Origin: Candidatus Poribacteria bacterium
GTDB taxonomy: Bacteria; Abyssobacteria; SURF-5
NCBI GenBank assembly: GCA_016215705.1
Contig: JACRIR010000207.1
Location: 1 to 64,000, forward strand
DNA length: 64,000 nt
Direction: 5' to 3'
Position numbers and translations under genes: made by a program. Shown in pieces: positions 8,159-17,239 of the stretch (the stretch's first letter is position 1; the number at the start of each line of letters is the position of its first letter). Under the pieces are notes generated by a model. That model searched no databases. It saw nothing but the letters and a program-made list of their open reading frames with translations, and was not told the DNA's origin.

Positions 8159-9045
8159 CAGCGAAGATCATCAGTGGCAACAAAATAGCTGAAGAGATGC
8201 GCGCCGAGATGAAGATTGAAATCGAGCAATTGAAGTCAAAGCACAACCTCGTTCCCGGTCTGGCAGTCGTTCTTGTCGGCGAAAACCCCGCATCCGTGGT
8301 GTATGTGCGCAACAAGAAGAAATCCTGCGAAGAAATCGGCATCAACTCGTACGAACACAAACTTCCGGCGGACACTTCTGAAGAGAAGCTGCTCGCCCTC
8401 GTTGACAAGCTCAATGCCGACGACAGCGTTCACGGAATCCTTGTTCAACTGCCGCTCCCCAAGCAGATAGATGAAAACAAAGTCTTGAATAAGATAATTC
8501 CGACGAAAGATGTCGACGGTTTTCACCCGTTCAACGTGGGCCGCATGCTTGTCGGCGACCCCATCTTTCTTCCGTGCACGCCGCACGGAGTCCAGCAGAT
8601 GTTGATTCGCAGCGGAGTCAAGGTTGAAGGCAGCCACGTTGTTATCGTAGGGCGCAGCAACATCGTCGGCAAACCCGTTGCGGCCATTCTCGTGCAGAAG
8701 GCGAAGGGCGCGGACGCGACCGTCACTATTTGTCACTCGCGCACGAAGAATCTGCCTGCGGTAACGCAGCTTGGCGATATCCTCATAGCGGCCATCGGGG
8801 TGCCGGAGTTCGTCAAGGCCGACATGGTCAGGGAGGGCGCGGTCGTCATTGACGTCGGCGTCAACCGTGTCGAAGACAAGACGAATCCGAAGGGATTCAA
8901 GCTCGTCGGCGACGTCGATTTCGAGGCTGTGAAAGCAAAGGCGAGTGCTATTTCGCCGGTTCCGGGCGGCGTGGGGCCCATGACCATTACGATGCTGCTC
9001 CACAACACGATTCGGGCCGCAAAGCTCAAGCACAACATAGCCTGA
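8155..9045 (+). CDS. folD: Bifunctional methylene-THF dehydrogenase/methenyl-THF cyclohydrolase
   Basis: Interconverts 10-formyl-, methenyl- and methylene-THF, the middle steps of the methyl branch. The 296 residues are the normal FolD size. The catalytic region VVYVRNKKKSCEEIG near residue 43 contains the expected Tyr and Lys. LVQLPLPKQI near 98 and GRSNIVGKPVA near 172 (the dinucleotide site) are family signatures, and PVPGGVGPMTITMLL closes the protein. The ATG overlaps the stop of the MvhD-like gene, which indicates translational coupling. Confidence 0.97.
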   Translation: MTAKIISGNKIAEEMRAEMKIEIEQLKSKHNLVPGLAVVLVGENPASVVYVRNKKKSCEEIGINSYEHKLPADTSEEKLLALVDKLNADDSVHGILVQLPLPKQIDENKVLNKIIPTKDVDGFHPFNVGRMLVGDPIFLPCTPHGVQQMLIRSGVKVEGSHVVIVGRSNIVGKPVAAILVQKAKGADATVTICHSRTKNLPAVTQLGDILIAAIGVPEFVKADMVREGAVVIDVGVNRVEDKTNPKGFKLVGDVDFEAVKAKASAISPVPGGVGPMTITMLLHNTIRAAKLKHNIA

Positions 9046-9122
9046 AGTGTTGCGAGTATTACAGTTTTGAGCCGGTTTTCCTGGTAAAATAAAAGCTGGT
9101 GCTTTATGGAGGCTAGACGTCA

Positions 9123-9791
9123 GTGATAGTAGGCGAAAGAAAACCTTTGAGCGAAATCCAAGAGATGCTCAAGGGATACAAAAAGGTCATGGTGCTCGGG
9201 TGCCGCACTTGCGTCGCTGTTTGCATGGCAGGCGGTGATAAGGAAGTGGAACTTCTCGGTTCACTTCTGCGAATCGCCGCCACGAAAGACGGCAGCCGAC
9301 TCGAAGTCGTCGAGGATGCGGTCGAGCGACAGTGCGACAGGGAATATATCGAACCGATAAGGGAAAAAGTCGCGGCATGCGACGCGGTTCTCTCGATGGC
9401 GTGCGGCTGCGGCGTGCAGTTCATGGCCGAGCTGTATGCGGACAAACCGGTGCTCCCGGCCATTAACACGAATTTCATCGGGGTGACCGAAAGCACGGGT
9501 GTATGGACGGAACGATGCGGCCAGTGCGGCAATTGTGTGCTCCACTTGACCGGCGGCATCTGCCCGATAGCGCGCTGCTCGAAGTCGCTCCTGAACGGCC
9601 CATGCGGCGGCTCGCAGAACGGAAAGTGCGAAATCAGTCCCGACGTGGATTGCGGATGGCAGCTTATATACAACCGTATGAAACAGTTGGGACAATTGGA
9701 AAAACTCGCAGAGGTGATCCCCGCCAAGGACTGGACCACCAGCCGCGACGGAGGCCCTCGAAAAATAGTCAGGGAGGACGTGAAGATATGA
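9123..9791 (+). CDS. metV: MetV, zinc-finger/Fe-S partner of methylene-THF reductase
   Basis: 222 residues of the methylene-THF reductase C-terminal (MetV) family. The N-terminal part has LGCRTCVAVCMAGGDKE near residue 25 and SMACGCGVQ near 91. The C-terminal part is a cysteine cluster, CGQCGNC, CPIARC, GPCGG and CEISPDVDCGW, expected to hold Zn or [4Fe-4S]. In acetogens MetV forms a complex with MetF. The start is GTG with GGAGG 10 bases upstream. The stop overlaps the ATG of metF by four bases (ATGA), strongly suggesting a stoichiometric pair. Confidence 0.93.
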   Translation: MIVGERKPLSEIQEMLKGYKKVMVLGCRTCVAVCMAGGDKEVELLGSLLRIAATKDGSRLEVVEDAVERQCDREYIEPIREKVAACDAVLSMACGCGVQFMAELYADKPVLPAINTNFIGVTESTGVWTERCGQCGNCVLHLTGGICPIARCSKSLLNGPCGGSQNGKCEISPDVDCGWQLIYNRMKQLGQLEKLAEVIPAKDWTTSRDGGPRKIVREDVKI

Positions 9792-10720
9792 AGGCGGGCA
9801 GCAATCTCGAGCGAATTCTGACCGAAGGCAAGTTCGCCGTGACGGCCGAACTCGGCCCGCCTAAAAGCGCCGACGCCGAAGTCATCCGGAAAAAGGCCGA
9901 CTTGCTGAAGGGTAAAGTTGACGCCGTAAACATAACCGACAACCAGACAGCGATTGTGCGCATGTCGAGCATCGGCGCCGCAAAGCTGGCGCTCGACAAA
10001 GGCATTGAGCCGATCATGCAGATGGTCTGCCGCGATCGCAACCGCATTGCGATGCAGAGCGACATCCTGGGCGCGTACGCGCTCGGCATTCGCAACATGC
10101 TCTGTCTCACCGGCGACCACCAGAAGTTCGGCAATCATCCGACGGCGAAGAATGTTTTCGACCTGGATTCGATGCAACTCCTCGACATGGTGAAGCGAAT
10201 GCGGGATAACAAGACATTTATGTGCGGCGACGAAATACGCAACTCGAAGAAGGCGCCGGTCGTCGAGCCGAAGCTGTTCATCGGGGCTGCCGAGAACCCG
10301 TTTGCGCACCCATACGAGTTTCGCGCGATCAGGCTGGCGAAAAAAGTGAAGGCGGGCGCCGATTTCATCCAGACACAGTGCATATTCGACCTTCCCAGGT
10401 TCAAGGAGTGGATGAAAGAAGTCGTCGACATGGGACTCCATGAGAAAGTGTTTATCCTCGCGGGCCTGATGCCGATCAAATCGCCAAAGACACTCGAGTA
10501 CATGAAGAAAAACGTGGCGGGGATGTCAATTCCCGATGCCCTAGTCGAAAGGATGAAGGGTGCAAGCGACCCGAAGGAAGAAGGCGTGAAATTCGTGGTC
10601 GAGTTGATACAGGAAGTGAAACAGATAGAGGGAATTCGTGGTGTTCACATCATGGCAGTCGAATGGGAGGAAGTCGTTCCCACGATTGTCGAGCGCGCCG
10701 GGCTTCTTCCCAGGCCGTGA
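9788..10720 (+). CDS. metF: Methylenetetrahydrofolate reductase
   Basis: Reduces methylene-THF to methyl-THF, the methyl donor for the corrinoid protein. It is a 310-residue TIM-barrel flavoprotein of the MetF family with the early catalytic Glu context VTAELGPPKSAD near residue 18, NITDNQTAIVRMSS near 51, CLTGDHQKFG near 106 and GADFIQTQCIFD near 195. It is coupled to metV. With HdrABC and MvhD upstream this resembles the MetVF-HdrABC-MvhD set described in Moorella thermoacetica, where MetF may take part in electron bifurcation. Confidence 0.96.
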   Translation: MKAGSNLERILTEGKFAVTAELGPPKSADAEVIRKKADLLKGKVDAVNITDNQTAIVRMSSIGAAKLALDKGIEPIMQMVCRDRNRIAMQSDILGAYALGIRNMLCLTGDHQKFGNHPTAKNVFDLDSMQLLDMVKRMRDNKTFMCGDEIRNSKKAPVVEPKLFIGAAENPFAHPYEFRAIRLAKKVKAGADFIQTQCIFDLPRFKEWMKEVVDMGLHEKVFILAGLMPIKSPKTLEYMKKNVAGMSIPDALVERMKGASDPKEEGVKFVVELIQEVKQIEGIRGVHIMAVEWEEVVPTIVERAGLLPRP

Positions 10721-10769
10721 TGACTGCGGCAGCATCACAGCGTCCGGGCGGAAAACGGCGGAATTGGGG

Positions 10770-10799
10770 TTGAATCGGACGGGGCGAATTTGGTATAAT
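10770..10799 (+). promoter_or_regulatory. Possible internal promoter before the CODH/ACS genes
   Basis: TTGAAT at 10770-10775 and TATAAT at 10794-10799 with an 18-bp spacer, about 70 bp before cooS/acsA. This is the only convincing promoter-like pair inside the cluster and could allow separate expression of the carbonyl branch. Confidence 0.5.
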
Positions 10800-10870
10800 T
10801 TCGTGGTTGTTAAGACCTTCCCTCACCTATTCCAGATAATCCCGGCTGATCGATTCGCAAGGAGAGTCAA

Positions 10871-12829
10871 ATGAAAGAAAAGTCGATAGACAAAGCAACT
10901 CTGCAAATGATGGAGAAGGCGAAGTGCGACAATGTCTGCACCGCATTCGACCGCGCCGCGCAGCAGGAGCCCAGATGCGGCTTCGGCGAACTTGGCGTCT
11001 GCTGCCAACAGTGCTACATGGGACCCTGCCGCGTTGATCCGTTGGGCAAGGGCGCCCAGTATGGCGCATGCGGCATTGACGCCGACGGCATCGTCGCGCG
11101 AAACATCGCGCGCAACACGGCCATAGGCGCGTCGGCCCACTCTGACCATGGCCGCGACGTCGCCCACAACCTTTACATGACCTCGCAGGGAAAAGCGCAG
11201 GGTTACGAAATAAAGGACCCGGTCAAGCTCATGTATGTGGCCGAGGAACTCAGTGTCGATACCTCGAGCGGCGACGTGAAGAAGATTGCCGCCGAAGTGG
11301 CGCATAAGTGCATGGCCGAGTTCGGCAAACAGGAAGGCGAGCTCATCATGGCTCAGCGCGCCCCTGAGAAGCAGAAGGAGCGCTGGCGCAAGCTGAAGGT
11401 CATGCCCCGAGGGGTTGACCGTGAAATCGTCGAAGTCCTCCACATGGTGCACATGGGCATGGACGCCGACTACCGCAACTTATTGATGTTCGCCATCAAG
11501 GCCGGCCTGAGCGACGGTTGGGGCGGCTCGATGATAGCGACCGATTTGACCGATATCCAATTCGGCAGCCCGAATCCGCTTCGCTCGAAGGCAAACCTTG
11601 GCGTGCTCGGCGAAAATACAGTCAATATACTGGTGCACGGCCACGAGCCCACGCTTTCCGAAATGATCGTGAAAGTGGCGCGCACTCCAGAGATGAAGGC
11701 GCTTGCGAAGAAGAAGGGCGCAGAGGACATCACGGTGGCGGGCATCTGCTGCACCGCAAACGAAATCCTCATGAGGCAGGGCGCGCCGCTCGCCGGCAAC
11801 TACCTCATGCAGGAACTCGCGATAGTCACGGGCGCCGTCGAGTCAATGGTCGTCGACGTGCAGTGCATCATGCCCGGTATCACTCAGGTGGCGCCCTGCT
11901 ACCACACGAAGATCATCACCACGAGCAAGAAGGCTCGCATACCGGGCGCTGTCCATTACCAATTCGAGGAAGAGAGAGCGGTCGACATAGCCAGGCAGAT
12001 AGTGACCGAGTCGATCGAGAACTATTCCAACCGCAAACGCGACCGTGTTCAGATTCCGAAAGAGTCGAGCGACCTGATCGCCGGGTTTACGACCGAGAAC
12101 GTGTTCTACCATCTGGGCGGCAAATTCCGGCCTTCTTTCAAACCTTTGAATGAGGGTATGATTCAGGGCCGTCTGCGTGGTGTCGTCGGCGTCGTTGGCT
12201 GCAACAACACAAAGGTCGTCCATGACTATAACCATGTGAATTTCGTGAAGGAGCTCCTCAAGCACGACGTGCTGGTTGTCACGACCGGCTGTTCAGCCGG
12301 CTGTCTCGCGAAGCATGGATTCCTGGACCCGGAGGGCGGTCTCCAGTATTGTGGAAACGGCCTGAAGGAAATCTGCGTTGCAGTGGGCATTCCGCCGGTT
12401 CTGCACCTCGGCTCATGCGTGGACAACTCGCGCATACTCACGGCGTGCATCGAAATGGTGAAAGAAGGCGGTATCGGAACCGACTTGAGCCAACTGCCGG
12501 TTGCCGGTTCTGCGCCCGAGGCGATGAGTTCAAAGGCGACCTCTATTGCATTGTACGTCGCCGCGTCCGGCATCGCGGTCCATTTCTATCCGCCTTTCCA
12601 GGTACATGGCAGCAAGAAAGTGACGGAATATCTGACCAGCGAAATGGAGAAAGACTTCGGAGCGTATTTCATATTCGAAGGCGACCCGAAGAAGGCGGCC
12701 CAGAAGATCATCGCTCACCTCGACAAGAAACGCGAGGCGCTGAAACTCAAGCCGATGATGTATCCGCCCCTTAACGGAGAAACCGACAAGAAAGCCGCTG
12801 AGAAACAGGCCGCGGTATCAAAGAGCTGA
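10871..12829 (+). CDS. acsA: Ni-Fe-S carbon monoxide dehydrogenase catalytic subunit
   Basis: A 652-residue CODH of the CooS/AcsA family that interconverts CO2 and CO at the Ni-Fe-S C-cluster. The N-terminal cysteines RCGFGELGVCCQQCYMGPC near residue 36 fit the D- and B-cluster ligands. HSDHGRDVAHN near 94 carries conserved histidines. The C-cluster cysteines are spread through GICCTANEIL, DVQCIMPG, VGVVGCNNTK, TTGCSAGCLAK and LGSCVDNSR. The start has AAGGAGAG upstream. It sits before AcsB, as expected for a bifunctional CODH/ACS. I saw no CooC-like maturation ATPase nearby. Confidence 0.96.
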   Translation: MKEKSIDKATLQMMEKAKCDNVCTAFDRAAQQEPRCGFGELGVCCQQCYMGPCRVDPLGKGAQYGACGIDADGIVARNIARNTAIGASAHSDHGRDVAHNLYMTSQGKAQGYEIKDPVKLMYVAEELSVDTSSGDVKKIAAEVAHKCMAEFGKQEGELIMAQRAPEKQKERWRKLKVMPRGVDREIVEVLHMVHMGMDADYRNLLMFAIKAGLSDGWGGSMIATDLTDIQFGSPNPLRSKANLGVLGENTVNILVHGHEPTLSEMIVKVARTPEMKALAKKKGAEDITVAGICCTANEILMRQGAPLAGNYLMQELAIVTGAVESMVVDVQCIMPGITQVAPCYHTKIITTSKKARIPGAVHYQFEEERAVDIARQIVTESIENYSNRKRDRVQIPKESSDLIAGFTTENVFYHLGGKFRPSFKPLNEGMIQGRLRGVVGVVGCNNTKVVHDYNHVNFVKELLKHDVLVVTTGCSAGCLAKHGFLDPEGGLQYCGNGLKEICVAVGIPPVLHLGSCVDNSRILTACIEMVKEGGIGTDLSQLPVAGSAPEAMSSKATSIALYVAASGIAVHFYPPFQVHGSKKVTEYLTSEMEKDFGAYFIFEGDPKKAAQKIIAHLDKKREALKLKPMMYPPLNGETDKKAAEKQAAVSKS

Positions 12830-12837
12830 CGCTAATG

Positions 12838-12893
12838 AACGGCGGCCGGCTTTCGGCCCCACGGCCTTATCGTAGGGCGGCCGCCTTTGTTCA
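12838..12893 (+). other. GC-rich hairpin between acsA and the ferredoxin gene
   Basis: Outer arms GAACGGCGGCC and GGCCGCCTTTGTTC with an inner GGCTTTCGGCC. It could be an intercistronic attenuator or a processing site. The T-run is too short for a clear terminator. Confidence 0.45.
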
Positions 12894-12924
12894 AGAAGGC
12901 TCGAACTGATGAAGGAGTGAGCCC

Positions 12925-13557
12925 ATGCCGGGAACAACAGTTGTGCGGGCAAAAATTTGCACCGCTTGTAAGACATGCGAATTGCAGTGCGCGATAGCGC
13001 ATTCGCAGTCGAAGGACCTCTTTGAGGCAATACGCGAAACGCCCTCGCCGGAGGCGCGGATAGGCCTTAAGCAGGCCAGGAAGGTAGTCGTTCCGGTGGT
13101 GTGCCGTCATTGCGAGAATCCTCCCTGTGTGGCGGCCTGCCCCGAGAAGGCTCTATATAAGAACGGAGCCGGCGCTCCGACGCTGCTCGATGCGGCCAAA
13201 TGCAACGGGTGTGGCGTGTGTATGAAGGCTTGCCCCGTCGGCGCGCTCCAAATGGACCGCGCAGGCAAGATAGTTTTGAAGTGCGATCAGTGTGTCGAAC
13301 GCCAGAAGGAAGGGCTTCTCCCCGCGTGTGTATGGGGATGTCCCACCGGCGCGCTCGAATGGCATACCGGCCGCATCCGATATGAAATTGACCCCAAGCT
13401 CTGCAAGGCGTGCGGCATGTGCATGAAGGTGTGCACGGTCGAAGCGATCACAGGCGCAAAGAAAACCCCGCACGTCATCAACGGTGAGAAATGCATAAAA
13501 TGCGGCAACTGCTTCACAGAATGCCCATTTGATGCGATAAACGTGGTGGATGTCTGA
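12925..13557 (+). CDS. Six-cluster ferredoxin (CooF/DmsB-like with extra 2[4Fe-4S])
   Basis: A 210-residue electron carrier with 24 cysteines in six quartets. The first four (CTACKTCELQC, CRHCENPPCVAACP, CNGCGVCMKACP and CDQC...CVWGCP) have the four-cluster DmsB/CooF layout. Two further ferredoxin motifs follow, CKACGMCMKVC and CIKCGNCFTECP. It lies between CODH and ACS, so it probably exchanges electrons with CODH, as CooF does. No signal peptide. The start ATG has GAAGGAGTGAGCC upstream. Confidence 0.88.
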   Translation: MPGTTVVRAKICTACKTCELQCAIAHSQSKDLFEAIRETPSPEARIGLKQARKVVVPVVCRHCENPPCVAACPEKALYKNGAGAPTLLDAAKCNGCGVCMKACPVGALQMDRAGKIVLKCDQCVERQKEGLLPACVWGCPTGALEWHTGRIRYEIDPKLCKACGMCMKVCTVEAITGAKKTPHVINGEKCIKCGNCFTECPFDAINVVDV

Positions 13558-13626
13558 GACCGCGCGTAAGATGAGTATTCCGGCCAGACGCAATGTCATA
13601 CCAATACCTATGATGGAGGTAAGAAA

Positions 13627-15804
13627 ATGTCAAAAATCGTAGCTTCGGCGGCCATTCGCGGCGCGCACTCCTGGGCGGAAGAGGCGGAGGCCGCTCTCAA
13701 GCAAGCCATAGAGTCAAAAGGCGAGAGCCAGAAGCTTGAGTTTCCGGAAACCGCTTTTTTCCTTCCCATGGCGTATTCGCTCCTGGGAATGGAAGTGAAA
13801 GACCTCGCAGGCGCGAAAAAGATAATGGCCCGCGTGCGCTCTCTTCTGCCGCCGGTCCCCAGTGAGAAAGTGTGGCTTCCCTACCTCGGGCCGACGCTTG
13901 ACGCGGGCATTGCCACGTTGCTTTCGACCGAAATGATAACGGCGCTCAGGTATCTGCGTGGCGAGCTTCCGGCGCAAGGCGACCAGGGATTTATATCGGA
14001 TACGATCCTCCGTTCGCTCGGCATCCAGTTGGTGGACGGCAGAATGCCCGGCTTTGCGGCCATTCTCGGGTCCGCCCCCACAAACGAGATAGCAGTAAAG
14101 GTCGTTCGCGAATTGCAGCAGCGGAACATTCTCGTGTTCCTCTGCGATAACAACGACGGCAAAACGATGCGCCAGCAACTCGAGCAAGAGAAGGTCGAAC
14201 TTGGCTGGGACACTTACATCGTTCCTCTCGGGTCCGATCTGGTGTCCGGCATCTATGCGCTTAACTGGGCAATGCGCGGCGCGCTCACGTTCGGTGGCCA
14301 TAAACGCGGCGAATTCGTGAAATGCCTCGAGTACCAGCGTGACCGCGTGTTCGCGTTCGGTCTCGTGTTCGGCGAAGTCACCGACCGGCGCTATGCCGTC
14401 GGCGCAGGCGCAATCAATATGGGCTTCTGCGTCATTGCCGACACCGATATACCGGAGATACGCCCGACGGGCGTGACATTGTTCGAGGCGCTCGTGCGCG
14501 AGCGGAACTATGACAAGATCGTCCCGACTTGCATTCAGACTCGTGGAGTCAAGGTCAAGGTCGAGAAAGTGCCAATACCCGTGAACTATGCGGCGGCGTT
14601 CGAGGGCGAGCGCGTTCGCAAAGAACAGCTTGCGGTCGAGTTTGGCGGCAAGGCTTCGGTGGCCTTCGAGTGGCTCCGCATGAAGTCTCTCGATCAGGTT
14701 GAGGACGGCAAAATCACCGTCGTCGGCCCCGATGTCGATACGGTTCCGGACGGAAAGTCGCTCCCCATTGCGATCATCGTGGACGTCGCCGGCCGAAAAA
14801 TGCAGCGCGACTTCGAGCCCATTCTCGAGCGCCAGATTCACCACCTGATCAATGGCGCGATGGGTGTCATGCACGTCGGCCAGCGCGATATCGTATGGAT
14901 TCGCATGAGCAAAGACGCCAAAGCCAAGGGGTTCAAGGCAAGACACTTCGGTGATATCCTCCATGTGAAGCTGCTTCAAAACTTCCCGTCCATCGCTGAT
15001 AAAGTGCAAGTAACCATATACACGAAGAAAGAAGACGTTGAAAAGCTTCTCGCCGAAGCGAAGAAGAGCTACGCGGAACGCGACGCGCGCGTGGCGGGTA
15101 TGACCGACGAGAGCGTAGACACGTTCTACTCCTGCACTCTGTGCCAGTCATTTGCCCCGAGTCACGTTTGCATGATCAGCCCGGAACGACTCGGTCTTTG
15201 CGGCGCATATAACTGGCTCGACGGCAAGGCCGCGTTCGAAATCAATCCCACCGGCCCGAACCAGCCCGTCGTCAAGGGAGAGACGATTGACCCGGTGAAA
15301 GGTCAATGGGACAACGTCAATAAATTCGTATATCAGAAGTCCAGCAAGAAGATCGAGAAGTTCAACGCTTACTCGCTGATGGAAAGCCCGATGACGTCCT
15401 GCGGCTGCTTCGAGTGCATCGTCGCGATCGTGCCCGAAGCGAACGGCGTGATGATCGTCAACCGTGAATACAACGGGATGACCCCAAGCGGTATGACCTT
15501 CTCCACGCTCGCCAGCACGACGGGCGGCGGTTTGCAGACCCCGGGATTCCTCGGAGTCGGCAAGCTTTATGTTACCAGCAGGAAGTTCATATCGGCGGAC
15601 GGCGGTCTGGCCCGTGTTGTCTGGATGCCGAAAGACCTGAAGGAAACGGTGCGCGAACGTCTCGAAGCGCGCGCCAAGGAAGTCGGGCTCGACGATTTCT
15701 TGAATAAGATCGCCGACGAGACAGTCTGCGACAACGCAGGCGATCTGCTTCCGTTCCTTGAGAAGGTCGGCCATCCGGCGCTTACGATGCCGCCGATGTT
15801 CTAA
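13627..15804 (+). CDS. acsB: Acetyl-CoA synthase (CODH/ACS beta subunit)
   Basis: Joins CO, the corrinoid-bound methyl group and CoA to acetyl-CoA at the Ni-Ni-[4Fe-4S] A-cluster. The 725 residues match bacterial AcsB, which has an extra N-terminal domain that contacts CODH. The A-cluster region is near residues 500-600: YSCTLCQSFAPSHVCMISPE, LGLCGAYNW and TSCGCFEC, containing the conserved cysteines and the Cys-Gly-Cys that binds the distal Ni. GGAGGT precedes the ATG. It is followed by a 13-bp stem hairpin and acsC. Confidence 0.97.
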   Translation: MSKIVASAAIRGAHSWAEEAEAALKQAIESKGESQKLEFPETAFFLPMAYSLLGMEVKDLAGAKKIMARVRSLLPPVPSEKVWLPYLGPTLDAGIATLLSTEMITALRYLRGELPAQGDQGFISDTILRSLGIQLVDGRMPGFAAILGSAPTNEIAVKVVRELQQRNILVFLCDNNDGKTMRQQLEQEKVELGWDTYIVPLGSDLVSGIYALNWAMRGALTFGGHKRGEFVKCLEYQRDRVFAFGLVFGEVTDRRYAVGAGAINMGFCVIADTDIPEIRPTGVTLFEALVRERNYDKIVPTCIQTRGVKVKVEKVPIPVNYAAAFEGERVRKEQLAVEFGGKASVAFEWLRMKSLDQVEDGKITVVGPDVDTVPDGKSLPIAIIVDVAGRKMQRDFEPILERQIHHLINGAMGVMHVGQRDIVWIRMSKDAKAKGFKARHFGDILHVKLLQNFPSIADKVQVTIYTKKEDVEKLLAEAKKSYAERDARVAGMTDESVDTFYSCTLCQSFAPSHVCMISPERLGLCGAYNWLDGKAAFEINPTGPNQPVVKGETIDPVKGQWDNVNKFVYQKSSKKIEKFNAYSLMESPMTSCGCFECIVAIVPEANGVMIVNREYNGMTPSGMTFSTLASTTGGGLQTPGFLGVGKLYVTSRKFISADGGLARVVWMPKDLKETVRERLEARAKEVGLDDFLNKIADETVCDNAGDLLPFLEKVGHPALTMPPMF

Positions 15805-15837
15805 AGTTACTCTTACAGGGCTGTTGGTTTATCTCGT

Positions 15838-15870
15838 GGCAGACCACAAGAGAAGCGCTTGTGGTCTGCC
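15838..15870 (+). other. Strong hairpin between acsB and acsC
   Basis: A perfect 13-bp inverted repeat, GGCAGACCACAAG and CTTGTGGTCTGCC, with a 7-base AGAAGCG loop, 22 bp before the acsC start. There is no T-tract, so mRNA processing or partial attenuation is more likely than full termination. It does not belong to the dispersed palindrome families. Confidence 0.75.
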
Positions 15871-15891
15871 TCACATCAAAGGAGAGGTTAC

Positions 15892-17235
15892 ATGGCGCTA
15901 ACAGGTCTGGACATTTATAAATTACTGCCGAAAACCAACTGCGGCGAATGCAAGTCGCCAACGTGCCTTGCATTTGCGATGCGGGTGGCTCAGAAACAGG
16001 CCTCCATCGATCAGTGCCCACATGTGAGCGCCGAGTCTAAGGAAAAACTCGGCGCAGCGTCGGCGCCGCCGATACAGTTGGTAACAATCGGAGCAGGCGA
16101 CTTCAAAATCGCGATCGGCAACGAGACCGTGTTGTTCAGGCATGAAGAAACGTTCCATCATCCGGCCGGCATCGCAGTGACTGTTTCCGACAAGCTGTCG
16201 GAGGCTGAGATCGGCGCGCGCGCAGACAAGATCGTACATCTTATATTCGAGCGCGTCGGCATGAAGATTGCCGTCGATATGGCCTGCATCATGAACGACT
16301 CGGGCGATCCGGCTAAGTTCGCCGCCGCCGTGAAGATAGTCGCCCAAAAGGCCCCCGTTGCGCTCATATTGGCAAGCGACAATCCCGATTCTCTGAAAGC
16401 TGCGCTCGAGGTGTGCGCCGACAGGCGTCCGCTCCTCTGCGGCGCGAATGCGAGCAACTATCAGGCGGTGGCAGCATTGGCAAAAGAGAAGAATTGCCCC
16501 GTCGTTGCAAGGGCCAAGGGGCTGGAAGCGCTTACAGACTTGACGCAGAAGATAACAGCGGCAGGAGTAAAAGAGATAGTGCTGGAATCAGGCGCCGAAG
16601 GCGTCCGGCAGACGCTCGAAGACCTGACGAAAGCACGCCGCTACGCTCTGAGAAAGAGTTTCCGGCCGCTCGGCTATCCCATGCTGACGTGCATGATGGG
16701 CGACGGCGATTCGTTCCTTCCGGTTCTCAAGGCCGCCGCTTACATCGCGAAGTATGCGGGCATCGTGGTGACTGACGCCATCGAGCCCTGGCAGCTCATG
16801 CCGCTTCTTACGGTGAGACAGAATATCTACACCGACCCGAGAAAGCCGCTGCAAGTCGAGCCCGGAGTTCACAAGATAGGCGAGCCCGGCTCGAAAGCGC
16901 CTCTGCTGATCACGACCAATTTCTCGCTCACGTACTACACCGTCGAGGGAGAAGTCGAAGGCTCGAAGGTGGCTTCCAATATCCTGGTGGTCGACACCGA
17001 GGGCACGTCCGTCCTGACTGCCTGGGCCGCCGAAAAGTTTACGACCGACCAGATCGCGGCTGCGATGAACAAATATGAGGTCGAAGCAGTGGCCTCTCAC
17101 AAGAAAGTCATCATTCCCGGTCTGATCGCGGTCGAGAGCGGCAAGCTGCAAGAAGAGTCCGGCTGGGAAGTTATCGTCGGTCCGAAGGAAGCGTCCGGAA
17201 TCCCGTCATATCTCAAAGCCAACTGGGGCGGCTGA
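15892..17235 (+). CDS. acsC: Corrinoid iron-sulfur protein large subunit
   Basis: Gamma subunit of the corrinoid Fe-S protein, which carries the methyl group from methyl-THF to ACS. 447 residues. The N-terminal [4Fe-4S] domain has LPKTNCGECKSPTCLAFA from residue 11 and QCPH near 42. A TIM-barrel middle part follows, then a C-terminal corrinoid-binding region with NILVVDTEGTSVLTAWAAEK. The start is the ATG after AAAGGAGAGG; an upstream in-frame ATG lies inside the hairpin and was rejected. The next gene (activator) starts only 4 bp after the stop. Confidence 0.95.
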   Translation: MALTGLDIYKLLPKTNCGECKSPTCLAFAMRVAQKQASIDQCPHVSAESKEKLGAASAPPIQLVTIGAGDFKIAIGNETVLFRHEETFHHPAGIAVTVSDKLSEAEIGARADKIVHLIFERVGMKIAVDMACIMNDSGDPAKFAAAVKIVAQKAPVALILASDNPDSLKAALEVCADRRPLLCGANASNYQAVAALAKEKNCPVVARAKGLEALTDLTQKITAAGVKEIVLESGAEGVRQTLEDLTKARRYALRKSFRPLGYPMLTCMMGDGDSFLPVLKAAAYIAKYAGIVVTDAIEPWQLMPLLTVRQNIYTDPRKPLQVEPGVHKIGEPGSKAPLLITTNFSLTYYTVEGEVEGSKVASNILVVDTEGTSVLTAWAAEKFTTDQIAAAMNKYEVEAVASHKKVIIPGLIAVESGKLQEESGWEVIVGPKEASGIPSYLKANWGG

Positions 17236-17239
17236 GGCA

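Noticed and set aside
13714-15009. 431-residue minus-strand ORF under acsB
   Set aside because: Overlaps conserved AcsB codons completely and has no family motifs; a codon-bias shadow.
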